Origin: Pseudomonas sp. Bout1
GTDB taxonomy: Bacteria > Pseudomonadota > Gammaproteobacteria > Pseudomonadales > Pseudomonadaceae
DNA length: 64,000 nucleotides
Assembly: GCF_034314165.1 (NCBI RefSeq)
Contig: NZ_JAVIWK010000001.1
Location: 5,347,001 to 5,411,000, forward strand
Direction of reading: 5' to 3'
Part shown: piece by piece, positions 1 to 8,420 of the stretch
How positions within the stretch are numbered: position 1 is the first letter of the stretch
Layout of the letters: every line of letters begins with the position of its first letter
Notes under the pieces: generated by a model
Told to the model about the DNA's origin: nothing
Seen by the model: only the letters and a program-made list of their open reading frames with translations
Database searches by the model: none
Position numbers and translations under genes: made by a program

Positions 1-99
1 TCGAGCCCCGGCGAGGCTGCGTCGGGCGCGCCACTGATCTGGAACCGAGTCGCGGCTGACGCAGCCTCGCTAAGGCTCGACAGCTGCTACGGGAATCAA
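1..99. repeat. Imperfect inverted repeat, partner of the 2239-2338 palindrome
   Basis: The two arms contain GCGAGGCTGCGT and its complement ACGCAGCCTCGC. The right arm continues into GGCTCGACAGCTGCTACGGG, which is identical to the right arm of the palindrome at 2239-2338. The left arm and loop are degenerate (CCCCGGCG instead of CTTGGCG) and the left end runs off the window. It follows the 3' end of the AraC gene. I read it as a decayed member of the same intergenic palindrome family. Confidence 0.7.
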
Positions 100-105
100 C
101 AAGAC

Positions 106-996
106 CTACGCCGCCCGCTCATCCCCGGGGCTGCGCTCGAAGTAGCGCTTATATTCCCGGCTGAACTGCGACGTACTCTGATACCCCACACTATGGGCCG
201 CCTGCGCCACGCCCATGCCTTCCACCAACAGCAACTGCTGTGCCTTGAGCAACCGCAACCGCTTGAGGTACTGCACCGGCGACAACAGCGTGCAACGCTT
301 GAAGTGCTCGTGAAAAGTCGACGCGCTCATGTGCGCATAACCCGCCAGCGTCTCGATATTCAGTGGCTCGGCGTAATGCGCATGCAGGTGGTTCAACGAG
401 GTCGCCACCCGCGAAAACTGCCCCTGCTGCTCCACCAGCGCCCGCAGCACATCCGCCTGTGGCCCGCGCAACGCCGTGAACAATAATTCCCGCACCCGCG
501 CCGGGCCCATGATCCGGCTCTCCAGCGGATCGTGCAGGCACCGCAACAGCCGTTCGACACAGCCGCGCATCGCGTCATCCAGCACCACCGAACTCATCGA
601 CTCCAGGGTCTGCGCCGCAGGCGGTGGCCCGCTCTGGATGCCCATCGCCATCACCAACTCACCCAGCACTACCCGGTCAATCCCAACCGTCACGCCCAAC
701 AGCGGCGCATTGGGCATGGCAAAGGTCTCGCACTCGAACGGAACCGGCATCGCCTGGATCAGGTAATGCCCGGCACCGTATTCCAGGGTCCGCGGGCCCA
801 GGTACGCGACCTTGCTGCCCTGGGCGACGATCATCAGGCTGGGCTCGTAGATCTGCGGGCCGCGCGCCACGTCGCAACTGGCACGCAATACCTGCACACC
901 GGGCAAGTTCGTGGGCGAGAAACCATCACGGGGTGTCAGGGGTTCGATCAAGGCAACCAATGCGGCATTGGCGTCGACATGGCGGGTCAACAACAT
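106..996 (-). CDS. AraC family transcriptional regulator
   Basis: Predicted DNA-binding activator of 296 aa. The N-terminal half (about residues 25-170, with GHYLIQAMPVPFECET) matches the AraC N-terminal effector domain found in regulators of short-chain alcohol and aldehyde dehydrogenases. The C-terminal 100 residues hold two helix-turn-helix units (LAGYAHMSASTFHEHFKR, then AHSVGYQSTSQFSREYKRYF), the classic AraC/XylS signature. It starts at ATG 996 and has only a weak ribosome-binding site. It is divergent from the zinc alcohol dehydrogenase at 1178 with about 180 bp shared between them, so it probably controls that gene, in answer to an unknown aldehyde or alcohol. The family is certain; the target is inferred from position. 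Confidence 0.9.
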   Translation of the reverse strand: MLLTRHVDANAALVALIEPLTPRDGFSPTNLPGVQVLRASCDVARGPQIYEPSLMIVAQGSKVAYLGPRTLEYGAGHYLIQAMPVPFECETFAMPNAPLLGVTVGIDRVVLGELVMAMGIQSGPPPAAQTLESMSSVVLDDAMRGCVERLLRCLHDPLESRIMGPARVRELLFTALRGPQADVLRALVEQQGQFSRVATSLNHLHAHYAEPLNIETLAGYAHMSASTFHEHFKRCTLLSPVQYLKRLRLLKAQQLLLVEGMGVAQAAHSVGYQSTSQFSREYKRYFERSPGDERAA

Positions 997-1177
997 GGCA
1001 AAAACTTCGCAAAAAAGGGGATGACACCATCATCGCAGGTCTGGCGCCACAGGGATCCAATCCAGGTGCACTCCCGGACGAATAGGCATGAGACTCGGAG
1101 CAATCGCCATGGCCGCACCCAGGCACGGCGCGCAGAATGCGCCACCTCACTTGTTACTGCTCCCGCGAGGTTTCTCC

Positions 1178-2230
1178 ATGTACACCGCCATCGGTTACGC
1201 CGCCCAGTCGGCCACCACTCCCCTCGCCCCCATGTCCTTCGAACGCCGCAGCCCGCGCGCCGATGACGTGGCGATCGAAATCCTTTACTGCGGCGTCTGC
1301 CACTCCGACATCCACCAGGCACGCAACGAATGGGGCATCGCCGTGTACCCACTGATGCCGGGCCACGAGATCGTCGGCAAAGTCACCGCCGTGGGCGCCA
1401 GCGTCACCGCGCACAAAGTCGGCGACCTGGTCGGCGTTGGCTGCATGGTCGATTCCTGCCGTCACTGCGATGCCTGCCACGCCGACCTCGAGCAATACTG
1501 CCTCGAAGGCCCGACCATGACCTACGCCACCCCGGACCGGGTCGATGGCAGCAACACCATGGGCGGCTACTCCGACAGCATCGTGGTCAGCGAACATTTC
1601 GTGGTGAAGATCCCGGCCAAGCTCGACCTGGCCAGCGCCGCGCCGATCCTCTGCGCCGGCATCACCACCTACTCGCCGCTCAAGCACTACGGCGTGAAGG
1701 CTGGCGACAAGGTCGGGGTGCTGGGCATGGGCGGTCTGGGCCACATGGGCATCAAGTTCGCCAAGGCCATGGGCGCCGAAGTGACGTTGTTCACTCGTTC
1801 TGCGAGCAAGGCTGAAGAAGGCCGTCGCCAGGGCGCCGACCACGTGATCGTGTCCACCGATGCTGAACAGATGAAAGCCGCTGCCGGGCATTTCGACTTC
1901 CTGCTGGACACCATTCCGGTGCAGCACGACTTGAACCCGTACCTCGACGTGCTGCGCTTTGACGGCGTGCACATCCTGGTGGGCTTGATCGAACCGGTAG
2001 ACCCGCCCGTCAATGCCGCCAAGCTGGTGTTGGGGCGTAAAGTGCTGGCCGGTTCGTTGATCGGCGGCATTGCCGAAACCCAGGAAGTCCTGGATTTCTG
2101 CGCCGAGCACGGCATCACCTGCGACATCGAAATGCTCGACATCCGCCAGATCAACGAAGCCTACACCCGCATGATTGCCGGTGATGTGAAGTACCGCTTC
2201 GTGATCGACATGGCGACCCTGAAGGCCTGA
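1178..2230 (+). CDS. Zinc-dependent NAD(P) alcohol dehydrogenase, YahK/CAD type
   Basis: Medium-chain dehydrogenase of 350 aa that should interconvert aldehydes and alcohols in the cytoplasm. Catalytic zinc ligands are visible in GVCHSD (Cys41) and PGHE (His63, Glu64), and the structural zinc site is the four-Cys lobe at Cys94, 97, 100 and 108. A Rossmann glycine motif, GVLGMGGLGHMGIK, follows near residue 180, then FTRSASK, which fits NADP preference as in E. coli YahK. The frame is open upstream to 1088, but ATG 1178 is chosen because GAGG lies 7 nt before it and the homologous sequence begins MYTAIGYAA. It is divergent from an AraC regulator. The exact substrate cannot be told. Confidence 0.92.
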   Translation: MYTAIGYAAQSATTPLAPMSFERRSPRADDVAIEILYCGVCHSDIHQARNEWGIAVYPLMPGHEIVGKVTAVGASVTAHKVGDLVGVGCMVDSCRHCDACHADLEQYCLEGPTMTYATPDRVDGSNTMGGYSDSIVVSEHFVVKIPAKLDLASAAPILCAGITTYSPLKHYGVKAGDKVGVLGMGGLGHMGIKFAKAMGAEVTLFTRSASKAEEGRRQGADHVIVSTDAEQMKAAAGHFDFLLDTIPVQHDLNPYLDVLRFDGVHILVGLIEPVDPPVNAAKLVLGRKVLAGSLIGGIAETQEVLDFCAEHGITCDIEMLDIRQINEAYTRMIAGDVKYRFVIDMATLKA

Positions 2231-2238
2231 CAAACCGC

Positions 2239-2338
2239 CCCCCCGTAGCAGCTGTCGAGCCTTGGCGAGGCTGCGTCTGCGGTGTATCAGGTACACCGCG
2301 AACGCAGCCTCGCCAAGGCTCGACAGCTGCTACGGGGG
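2239..2338. repeat. Near-perfect 100-nt palindrome (REPIN-like)
   Basis: The arms at 2239-2276 and 2302-2338 are complementary and carry GTAGCAGCTGTCGAGCCTTG. The centre holds a second perfect hairpin, GCGGTGTA-TCAGG-TACACCGC. It sits between the convergent ends of the alcohol dehydrogenase and the IclR gene, only 8 nt after one stop and 4 nt before the other, so transcripts from both sides would fold it. A diverged copy lies at 1-99. Confidence 0.85.
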
Positions 2339-2342
2339 AAGA

Positions 2343-3146
2343 TCAGGCCTTTGCGCCCAACTCCGCTGACAGCCGCGCTGCGACCTGTTTGATCACAGGG
2401 ATCAGCTCGGCCATTTTCTCAAGCGGCATGTAGGGCACGGTACTGGCGATGCTGATGCCGGCGACGATTCGCCGGCTGGCATCGCGCACCGGTGCCGCGA
2501 CACAACGGATCGACGGTTCGTTGTCTTCCAGATCGAACGCATAACCGCCCGCCACGTATTCGCGCATGCGCTGTTCAAACTGCGCCCAGGATTGCTCGGG
2601 GTGCTGCGGCCACTGCAGGTTTTTCCCGCCCGCTGGCAAGCTGACCTGATACAGGCGCTGCCACTCCTCCACCGTGTCATCCAGCAACAACGCCTTGCCG
2701 ATCCCGGTGCGCGCCAGCGGCATGCGATGGCCTACCCGCGAGCGCATTTCCGGGCCGTTGCGGCCGGGGTTCTTGTGCAGGTACAGCACGTCGTCATATT
2801 CACGGATAGCCAGGTGGATGGTGTCGCCGGTGAGGGCCGACAGCTCGTCCAGATAGGGTACCGCCAGGCTGACCAAAGGCAGTTCTTCACGGGCCTGGAA
2901 ACCCAGCTCGATCAATTTGGGGCCCAACAGATAGCCGACTTGCGGCACCACGCGCAGGTAGCGCTCTTCCACCAGGCAACTGGCCAGGCGGTGCGTGGTG
3001 CTGCGGGTGGTGCCGATGCGCTTGGCAATCTCCTTGAGGTCCCGCGCGCCGGCGGCCACGGCCTGCACCACGCCCAGGCCACGCAGCAGGGTTTGAGTGC
3101 CGGTGGGCGCGGCATCTTTGACGGGAGTTTGGGCGATTTCCTGCAT
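2343..3146 (-). CDS. IclR family transcriptional regulator of the arabinose operon
   Basis: 267-aa regulator with an N-terminal winged helix (residues about 20-85, IAKRIGTTRSTTHRLASCLV) and a C-terminal IclR effector domain (VGHRMPLARTGIGKALL; FDLEDNEPSIRCVAAPVRD). It follows araH on the same strand after 210 bp containing a REP doublet, so it may be transcribed with the transporter or on its own. By position it should sense L-arabinose or its oxidation product. The frame is open to 3182 (TTCCC-rich, no good ribosome-binding site at either start). ATG 3146 (MQEIAQTP) is preferred because IclR proteins usually begin close to the winged helix. Confidence 0.88.
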   Translation of the reverse strand: MQEIAQTPVKDAAPTGTQTLLRGLGVVQAVAAGARDLKEIAKRIGTTRSTTHRLASCLVEERYLRVVPQVGYLLGPKLIELGFQAREELPLVSLAVPYLDELSALTGDTIHLAIREYDDVLYLHKNPGRNGPEMRSRVGHRMPLARTGIGKALLLDDTVEEWQRLYQVSLPAGGKNLQWPQHPEQSWAQFEQRMREYVAGGYAFDLEDNEPSIRCVAAPVRDASRRIVAGISIASTVPYMPLEKMAELIPVIKQVAARLSAELGAKA

Positions 3147-3201
3147 ATCGGGCCTATTGGGAAGTACGAAAACGGCGAGCATTATGGGCGGTCACGCCTG
3201 T

Positions 3202-3334
3202 TGTGGCGAGGGAGCTTGCTCCCGCCGGGGCGCGAAGCGGCCCTAAAACAGGCGACCGCGTTTTACCTGGATGAATGAGGTGCCTGGTATTGGGGCTGCT
3301 ACGCAGCCCAGCGGGAGCAAGCTCCCTCGCCACA
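3202..3334. repeat. REP doublet (REPIN), GTGGCGAGGGAGCTTGCTCCC type
   Basis: Two inverted REP units, TGTGGCGAGGGAGCTTGCTC at the left and its complement ending at 3334, flank a loop of about 85 nt that itself contains GGGGCTGC/GCAGCCC. It lies between araH and the IclR gene. The same unit recurs at 54761-54906. Confidence 0.85.
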
Positions 3335-3356
3335 GAAAGCCTCATCGCTCGAGAAA

Positions 3357-4322
3357 TCAGCGCTGCTTCATCCTGTCGATAATCACCGCCAGCAACAGGA
3401 TCGAGCCGCGGATCACGTATTGGTAGAAGGTGTCGATGTTCTTCAGGTTCATCGCGTTCTCGATGATCGCCAGAATCAGCACCCCGGCAATCACATGCCG
3501 GATCATCCCGATCCCGCCGCTCAACGACACCCCGCCCAGTACGCACGCCGAGATCACCGTCAGCTCGAATCCCTGGCCGATCATCGGTTGCCCCGAGGTC
3601 ATGCGCGATGCCAGGATCACCCCGGCCAACGCCCCAATTACGCCGTGCACGGCAAAGATGATGATCTTGGTGCGGTCGACATTCACCCCGGCCAACAACG
3701 CCGCTTCCTGGTTGCCGCCGATGGCCATGGTGTTGCGCCCGTAGGTGGTGTAGTTCAGCAGCCAGCCAAAAAACACAAAGCACAGCACGGTAATCACGAT
3801 GGGTACCGGCACGCCAAACAGCTGGCCGTTGCCAAAGACGAAGAAACGTTCGTCCATCACGCCCACCGCCTTGCCGTTGGAAAAGATATACGCCAGGCCG
3901 CGCACGATCTGCATCGTCGCCAGTGTCGCAATCAACGCGTTGATCCGCAGCTTGGCGATCACGATGCCGTTGATCAGCCCCACCACCAGGCCCATGGCCA
4001 ACGCCGCCGACACGCCGAAGAACACACTGTCGGTGTCGCGAATCACGATCCCCGCCACCACGCCCGAACAGGCGATCACCGAGCCCACCGACAAGTCGAA
4101 GTGCCCCGACGCCAGGCAAAACAGCATGGTGCAGGCTGCAATACCCACAGTGGAAATCGCCAGCCCCAGCCCGCGCATGTTCAGCGGCGACAGGAAGTTG
4201 TCGATGAAAATGGCGCTGAGTACAAAGATGCTCAAGGCCGCCAGCAACATGACCCAATCGTCGAGAAACTTGCGCTGGTTGAACCCCGGCCAGAAGCTTC
4301 TCGCGGTTTTTACCTGTGACAT
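3357..4322 (-). CDS. araH: L-arabinose ABC transporter permease AraH
   Basis: Integral-membrane permease of 321 aa in the ribose/arabinose/galactose branch (BPD_transp_2). It has about 8-10 hydrophobic segments, beginning with WVMLLAALSIFVLSAIFI near residue 25, and the family motif GGNQEAALLAGVNV in the cytoplasmic loop. It forms the channel for arabinose with AraG. It starts at ATG 4322, 18 nt after the araG stop. The assignment to arabinose rests on AraF two genes upstream; the permease alone could not be told from RbsC or XylH. Confidence 0.9.
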   Translation of the reverse strand: MSQVKTARSFWPGFNQRKFLDDWVMLLAALSIFVLSAIFIDNFLSPLNMRGLGLAISTVGIAACTMLFCLASGHFDLSVGSVIACSGVVAGIVIRDTDSVFFGVSAALAMGLVVGLINGIVIAKLRINALIATLATMQIVRGLAYIFSNGKAVGVMDERFFVFGNGQLFGVPVPIVITVLCFVFFGWLLNYTTYGRNTMAIGGNQEAALLAGVNVDRTKIIIFAVHGVIGALAGVILASRMTSGQPMIGQGFELTVISACVLGGVSLSGGIGMIRHVIAGVLILAIIENAMNLKNIDTFYQYVIRGSILLLAVIIDRMKQR

Positions 4323-4340
4323 ACCTACCCCTCGTATTCT

Positions 4341-5849
4341 TCAGTCCCGCGTACGCGGGAGAGCCAGTTGCAGCAGCCGTGCTTCGTCCGCTTGGTCGCG
4401 GGTCAATTCGCCGGTCAGGGCGCCTTCGCTCATCACCAGGATGCGATCGGAGATGCCCATCACTTCCATCAGGTCGCTGGACACCACGATCACCGCAATG
4501 CCACTGGCGGCGAGGTTGTGAATGATCTGGTAGATCTCCGACTTGGCACCGATATCGATGCCACGAGTCGGCTCATCCAGCAGCAAGACTTTCATCGGCA
4601 TCGACAGCCAGCGACCGAGAATCGCCTTCTGCTGATTGCCGCCCGACAGGAACAGAATCGGTTGGTCGGCCGACGGCGTGCGTACGTTCAGCGCGCTGAT
4701 CTGGCGCTGGGCGTTGGTGCGTTCCCAGCCGCCCTGGATCAGCCAGCCGAAGCGCGCATGGTCGCGGCGCGCGCTGATATTGATGTTCTCCGCAACACTG
4801 GCGCGGGGCACGATGCCTTCCTTCTTGCGGTCCTCGGGGCACAGCAACACACCCGCCGCAATCGCATCCCGTGGTGTCTTGAACGTCTGCGCCTGGCCAT
4901 GCAACATCAATGCGCCCTGGGTGCTGCGCGACAGCCCGGCCAGCAGGCGCAACAGCTCAGTGCGCCCTGCCCCGACCAAACCGAACAGGCCGAGAATCTC
5001 GCCCTTGTTGACCTGCAAACTCACCGGCTCCTGCAACCCCGGCCCGAGCAAGCCCTCCACCCGCAACGCTTCACCGGAGTGCTCGCGCGGCCGGTAGTCG
5101 TAGATGTCCTGGATATCGCGCCCGACCATGCAGTTGACCAACTGGTCGACGTTCAACTGCGCCATGTCCTCGAACGTGCGCACGAAGCGCCCGTCCTTGA
5201 ACACCGTCACCGCGTCGCAAATCCGGAACACTTCTTCCATGCGGTGCGACACGTAGAGGATCACCCGGCCTTCGTCCCGCAGCCGGGCGATGATCACCAT
5301 CAACCGCTCGATCTCACGGGCCGAGAGGCTGCTGGTGGGTTCATCGAACGCAATCACGTGGGCGTTGCGCGACATGGCCTTGGCGATTTCCACCAATTGC
5401 CGCTGGCCGAGGGACAGGCTGCCAAGGCGCATGTTCGGATCGATTTCATCCGCCAGGCCCTTGAGCAATTCCCGCGCCTTGCGCACCATCGCGCCGCGAT
5501 TGACTACGCCAAAGCGCGAGGGCATGTGCCCCAGCAGCAGGTTTTCGGCGACGGTCATTTCCGGCACCAGTTGCAGCTCCTGGTGAATCACCGCAATACC
5601 GCTGGCAATGCTGTCGGCTGCCGATTTAAAGCTGACACTGCGTTCACCCAACTGCAAACTGCCGCTGTTGGGCGGATAAAAACCGCCGAGGATTTTCAGC
5701 AGCGTCGACTTGCCCGCACCGTTCTCGCCCATCAGCGCGTGCACCGAATGGGGCCGCGCCTCAAAGCTGATCTGCGCCAGGGCTTTCACCCCGGGAAACT
5801 CCTTGCCGATGCCGTTGAAGCGCAGGCTGTCTGCAACAGCGCTGTTCAT
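4341..5849 (-). CDS. araG: L-arabinose ABC transporter ATPase AraG
   Basis: 502-aa tandem ATPase with two nucleotide-binding domains, as in all sugar importers of this class. Domain 1 has Walker A GENGAGKST (about residue 43), signature LSLGQRQLVEIAKAM and Walker B VIAFDEPTSSL. Domain 2 has the degenerate P-loop GLVGAGRTEL, signature LSGGNQQKAILGRW and LLLDEPTRGID. The start is ATG 5849, which overlaps the araF stop as ATGA; GTG at 5855 is a less likely alternative. It supplies ATP hydrolysis for AraFGH import at the inner membrane. Confidence 0.93.
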   Translation of the reverse strand: MNSAVADSLRFNGIGKEFPGVKALAQISFEARPHSVHALMGENGAGKSTLLKILGGFYPPNSGSLQLGERSVSFKSAADSIASGIAVIHQELQLVPEMTVAENLLLGHMPSRFGVVNRGAMVRKARELLKGLADEIDPNMRLGSLSLGQRQLVEIAKAMSRNAHVIAFDEPTSSLSAREIERLMVIIARLRDEGRVILYVSHRMEEVFRICDAVTVFKDGRFVRTFEDMAQLNVDQLVNCMVGRDIQDIYDYRPREHSGEALRVEGLLGPGLQEPVSLQVNKGEILGLFGLVGAGRTELLRLLAGLSRSTQGALMLHGQAQTFKTPRDAIAAGVLLCPEDRKKEGIVPRASVAENINISARRDHARFGWLIQGGWERTNAQRQISALNVRTPSADQPILFLSGGNQQKAILGRWLSMPMKVLLLDEPTRGIDIGAKSEIYQIIHNLAASGIAVIVVSSDLMEVMGISDRILVMSEGALTGELTRDQADEARLLQLALPRTRD

Positions 5850-6826
5850 TTCCACAGACCGATCTTGCTCAACTCTTCCTTGAAGTTGGCGCGGGTGATC
5901 AGGGTCACGTTATCCAGTGCGGTGAACTTGGCCGGCTCGGTGCCTTTGGTTACCCACTCGAACATCGCGGTGGCGGTTTTATAGCCTGAGGCGTCCGGAC
6001 TGAGCAGCATCGAGCCATAGAAACCGGTATCCGATTTCTTGAGTTCTTCGATGGCGTCGGTGCCGTTGATGCCCACGCCGATCACATTCGGCGCCTTGAA
6101 GCCGGCGCTTTCGGTGGCGCGCACGCCGCCCAATACGGTGCTGTCGTTCATGCCGCCGATCAGCAGGTTTTTCGCGCCGCTGGGCAGTTTCACCAAGGCT
6201 GAGTTGGTGGAGTCCATGGCGCCCGGCACGTCGAGCGTTTTCTGTGCGGTGAACAATATATGATCAACCGGCAGGCCGGCGGCCTTGAGGCCTTCTACCG
6301 AACCATCGGTGCGTTTCTTGCCGGTCTCCAGCTCGTCAAAGGTGTTGATGACGGCGTAGGTTTCCTTCCAGTCCCAATTGCGATGCTTGGCTTCGGTGGC
6401 CATGGCCTCACCTTGTTTCTGGCCGATCTTGTAGGCGTCCAGGCCGACGTAAGGCACGTCTTCCATGGGCTTGCCCTTGGCGTCGACGAAGCGGTCGTCC
6501 ACTGCCAGCACTTTCAGGTTATTGAGCTTGGCCTTGGCCATGATCGCCGGGCCGAGGGACACATCCGGCGGGCAGATCACGAAGCCCTTGGCACCGTTGG
6601 CAGCCAGGGTGTCGATCGCAGAAAGGGTTTTTTCACCGTCAGGCACGGCGATCTTGATCACGGTGAAACCATGGTCCTTGCCGGCTTTTTCGGCGAAGGC
6701 CCATTCGGTCTGGAACCAGGGTTCTTCGGCTTGCTTGACCAAAAAGCCGATCTTTACTTCTTCAGCAGAGGCCAGGCCGCTGAGAGCCATCGTGAGTGCC
6801 AGGGTGCCTAGTGTCTTCTTGAACAT
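5846..6826 (-). CDS. araF: Periplasmic L-arabinose-binding protein AraF
   Basis: 326-aa periplasmic solute-binding protein with a Sec signal peptide (MFKKTLGTLALTMALSGLASA, cleavage about residue 21). It resembles E. coli AraF almost throughout: GFLVKQAEEPWFQTEW at the mature N-terminus, IKIAVPDGEKTL, GAKGFVICPPD, GMNDSTVLGGVRATE and VTLITRANFKEEL are recognisable AraF segments. This fixes the substrate of the whole transporter as L-arabinose (AraF also tolerates D-galactose and D-fucose). The ribosome-binding site AGAGGTGG precedes ATG 6826. It lies 31 nt downstream of the dehydrogenase gene, in one operon. Confidence 0.95.
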   Translation of the reverse strand: MFKKTLGTLALTMALSGLASAEEVKIGFLVKQAEEPWFQTEWAFAEKAGKDHGFTVIKIAVPDGEKTLSAIDTLAANGAKGFVICPPDVSLGPAIMAKAKLNNLKVLAVDDRFVDAKGKPMEDVPYVGLDAYKIGQKQGEAMATEAKHRNWDWKETYAVINTFDELETGKKRTDGSVEGLKAAGLPVDHILFTAQKTLDVPGAMDSTNSALVKLPSGAKNLLIGGMNDSTVLGGVRATESAGFKAPNVIGVGINGTDAIEELKKSDTGFYGSMLLSPDASGYKTATAMFEWVTKGTEPAKFTALDNVTLITRANFKEELSKIGLWK

Positions 6827-6857
6827 GAACCACCTCTTCTTGTTATTTGGAAAAGTG

Positions 6858-7679
6858 TTAATCGTGGTACATCACCGACCGCCCGCCATCGATCATCAGG
6901 CAGGTGGCATTGATAAAAGGTGCTTCGTCAGTGGCGAGAAACAATGCAGTCATCGCCACTTCAATCGGCTGGCCGATGCGCTTGGGCGGGTGCAGGTCGA
7001 AGGCACGCTGACGCTCGGCGTGAGGGTCGGCAAAACCGTTCCAGTAATCGACGTTGAGTTGGGTTTCGATATAGCCCGGCGCGATGGCGTTTACGCGAAT
7101 GCCCTTGGGCGCGTATTCGATGCCCAGTGCACGAGTCAGCCCGAGCAGGCCGTGCTTGGCCACCGGGTACGGGAAGCAACCGGGAATGATGTGGCTGGAA
7201 TGGGTGGAGGCGATGTTGATGATGTTGCCGATGCCTTGCTCGATCATGTGCGGCAACACGGTGCGGCAGCCGTACCAGGCGCCGTCGAGGTCGATGGCAA
7301 AGCAGCGGCGCCAGTCTTCGTCGGTCATTTCCAGCGGGTCGCGGAACACGTTGACGCCGGCGCAGTTGACCAGCACATCGACGCGGCCAAAACGTTCGAT
7401 GGCCACGTCCACCAGGGCGCGCCATTGGTCCTTGGAGGTGATGTCGACGGGTTGCGCGTAGATCTCGGCGCCACGCTCGCGCCAATGGGCGGCGACTTTC
7501 TCGACTTTCTCGCCCTGGATATCACCGATTACCAGGCGCGCCTGCTGGGCCTGGAAGCAGGCGACGATGGCCTCGCCAATGCCTTGGGCGGCGCCCGTGA
7601 TGACCACGACTTTGTTCTTCAGTCGCTCGCCGTAAGTCGGCTCGGGCACCGGAGGTAACGACAACGGTTGTGCCTGCAT
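6858..7679 (-). CDS. SDR family sugar dehydrogenase, probable L-arabinose/D-galactose 1-dehydrogenase
   Basis: 273-aa classical short-chain dehydrogenase, first gene of the arabinose operon. Cofactor motif TGAAQGIGEAI, with IGDIQ (Asp after the second strand, which favours NAD), NCAGVN, catalytic Ser in NIASTHSS, and YPVAKHG giving Tyr and Lys. Co-transcription with araFGH suggests that it oxidises the imported aldose at C1 to the lactone, the first step of the non-phosphorylating arabinose pathway known in pseudomonads and Azospirillum. An extra N-terminal tail of about 22 residues rich in Pro precedes the fold. AGGTGAAG precedes ATG 7679. Lactonase, dehydratase and semialdehyde dehydrogenase genes are not nearby. 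Confidence 0.85.
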   Translation of the reverse strand: MQAQPLSLPPVPEPTYGERLKNKVVVITGAAQGIGEAIVACFQAQQARLVIGDIQGEKVEKVAAHWRERGAEIYAQPVDITSKDQWRALVDVAIERFGRVDVLVNCAGVNVFRDPLEMTDEDWRRCFAIDLDGAWYGCRTVLPHMIEQGIGNIINIASTHSSHIIPGCFPYPVAKHGLLGLTRALGIEYAPKGIRVNAIAPGYIETQLNVDYWNGFADPHAERQRAFDLHPPKRIGQPIEVAMTALFLATDEAPFINATCLMIDGGRSVMYHD

Positions 7680-7723
7680 CGCTTCACCTGTTTTGTTTTT
7701 GGTAGTGAGTGCTGATGCAGAAG

Positions 7724-7753
7724 ACTATAAACCCAGAAACCGGAACATCTCAA
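7724..7753 (-). promoter_or_regulatory. Probable sigma-70 promoter of the arabinose operon
   Basis: On the minus strand TTGAGA (7753-7748) and TATAGT (7729-7724) are separated by 18 nt. The predicted start is near 7717, leaving a leader of about 38 nt before the dehydrogenase. The surrounding AT-rich block up to 7790 is a plausible IclR or AraC-type operator region. Confidence 0.5.
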
Positions 7754-7795
7754 TATATAAATTATCATCCCACATAGTGAGCAAATGTATAAAAA

Positions 7796-7814
7796 AACCG
7801 GCTGTGATAGCCGG
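7796..7814 (-). terminator. Rho-independent terminator after the GNAT gene
   Basis: On the minus strand AGCCGG and CCGGCT-type arms (7809-7814 with 7798-7803) around a 5-nt loop are followed by seven T (7797-7791). It lies 15 nt after the acetyltransferase stop codon and insulates the arabinose promoter from it. Confidence 0.8.
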
Positions 7815-7828
7815 CTCTTTATGCGCTT

Positions 7829-8308
7829 TTAACCTTGGGCGAAATCCCTCAGGGCGTCGCCTTCCATGCGGTAGCGAACCCACTCTTCCTGAGGTTGTGC
7901 GCCGATGGACTTGTAGAACGCGATGGCCGGTTCGTTCCAGTCCAGCACGCTCCACTCAAAACGCCCGCAACCGTTGTCGCAGGCAATTTTCGCCAGGTGG
8001 CGCAGCAATTTCTTGCCCGCCCCGCCGCCGCGTTGCTCGGGGTTGATGTACAGGTCTTCGAGGTACAGGCAGTTGCTGCCGAGCCAGGTGGAATAGCTGA
8101 AAAAGAACACTGCAAAGCCGATCGGCAAACCATCGCGCAGGCAGATCAGGCCGTGGGCGGTAGCGCCTTCACTGAACAGGCTGCGCTCGATGTCGGCCAC
8201 ACTGGCGATCACTTCATGGCGAGCTTTTTCGTAGTCGGCAAGCTCCGTGATGAAGGTCAGGATCTGCGCAGCATCGCTGGGCACGGCGGGGCGAATCTCG
8301 ATGGTCAT
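7829..8308 (-). CDS. GNAT family N-acetyltransferase (diamine/thialysine acetyltransferase-like)
   Basis: 159-aa acetyltransferase. The acetyl-CoA pyrophosphate loop is EQRGGGAGKKLL (about residues 93-104), preceded by LYLEDLYINP on strand beta-4 and followed by WSVLDWNEPAIAFYKSIGA, which is the arrangement of the SAT1-like diamine/thialysine N-acetyltransferases. It probably transfers acetyl groups to small amines in the cytoplasm. It is a single gene with its own terminator, between an arabinose operon and a divergent HD hydrolase. The substrate is inferred only from subfamily resemblance. Confidence 0.85.
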   Translation of the reverse strand: MTIEIRPAVPSDAAQILTFITELADYEKARHEVIASVADIERSLFSEGATAHGLICLRDGLPIGFAVFFFSYSTWLGSNCLYLEDLYINPEQRGGGAGKKLLRHLAKIACDNGCGRFEWSVLDWNEPAIAFYKSIGAQPQEEWVRYRMEGDALRDFAQG

Positions 8309-8420
8309 GGACTGGCCTTGTCAGGGGAAGAAGGCACCCATACTAAGGCGGTTTAATGACCGATTGCAGTGCAATTTGATTCGCGGCTAACCTGTAAGCC
8401 ATCGACCTTTGAGAATTCCC

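Noticed and set aside
4368..5984. 538-codon plus-strand frame opposite araG
   Set aside because: araG has two full sets of ATPase motifs on the other strand.
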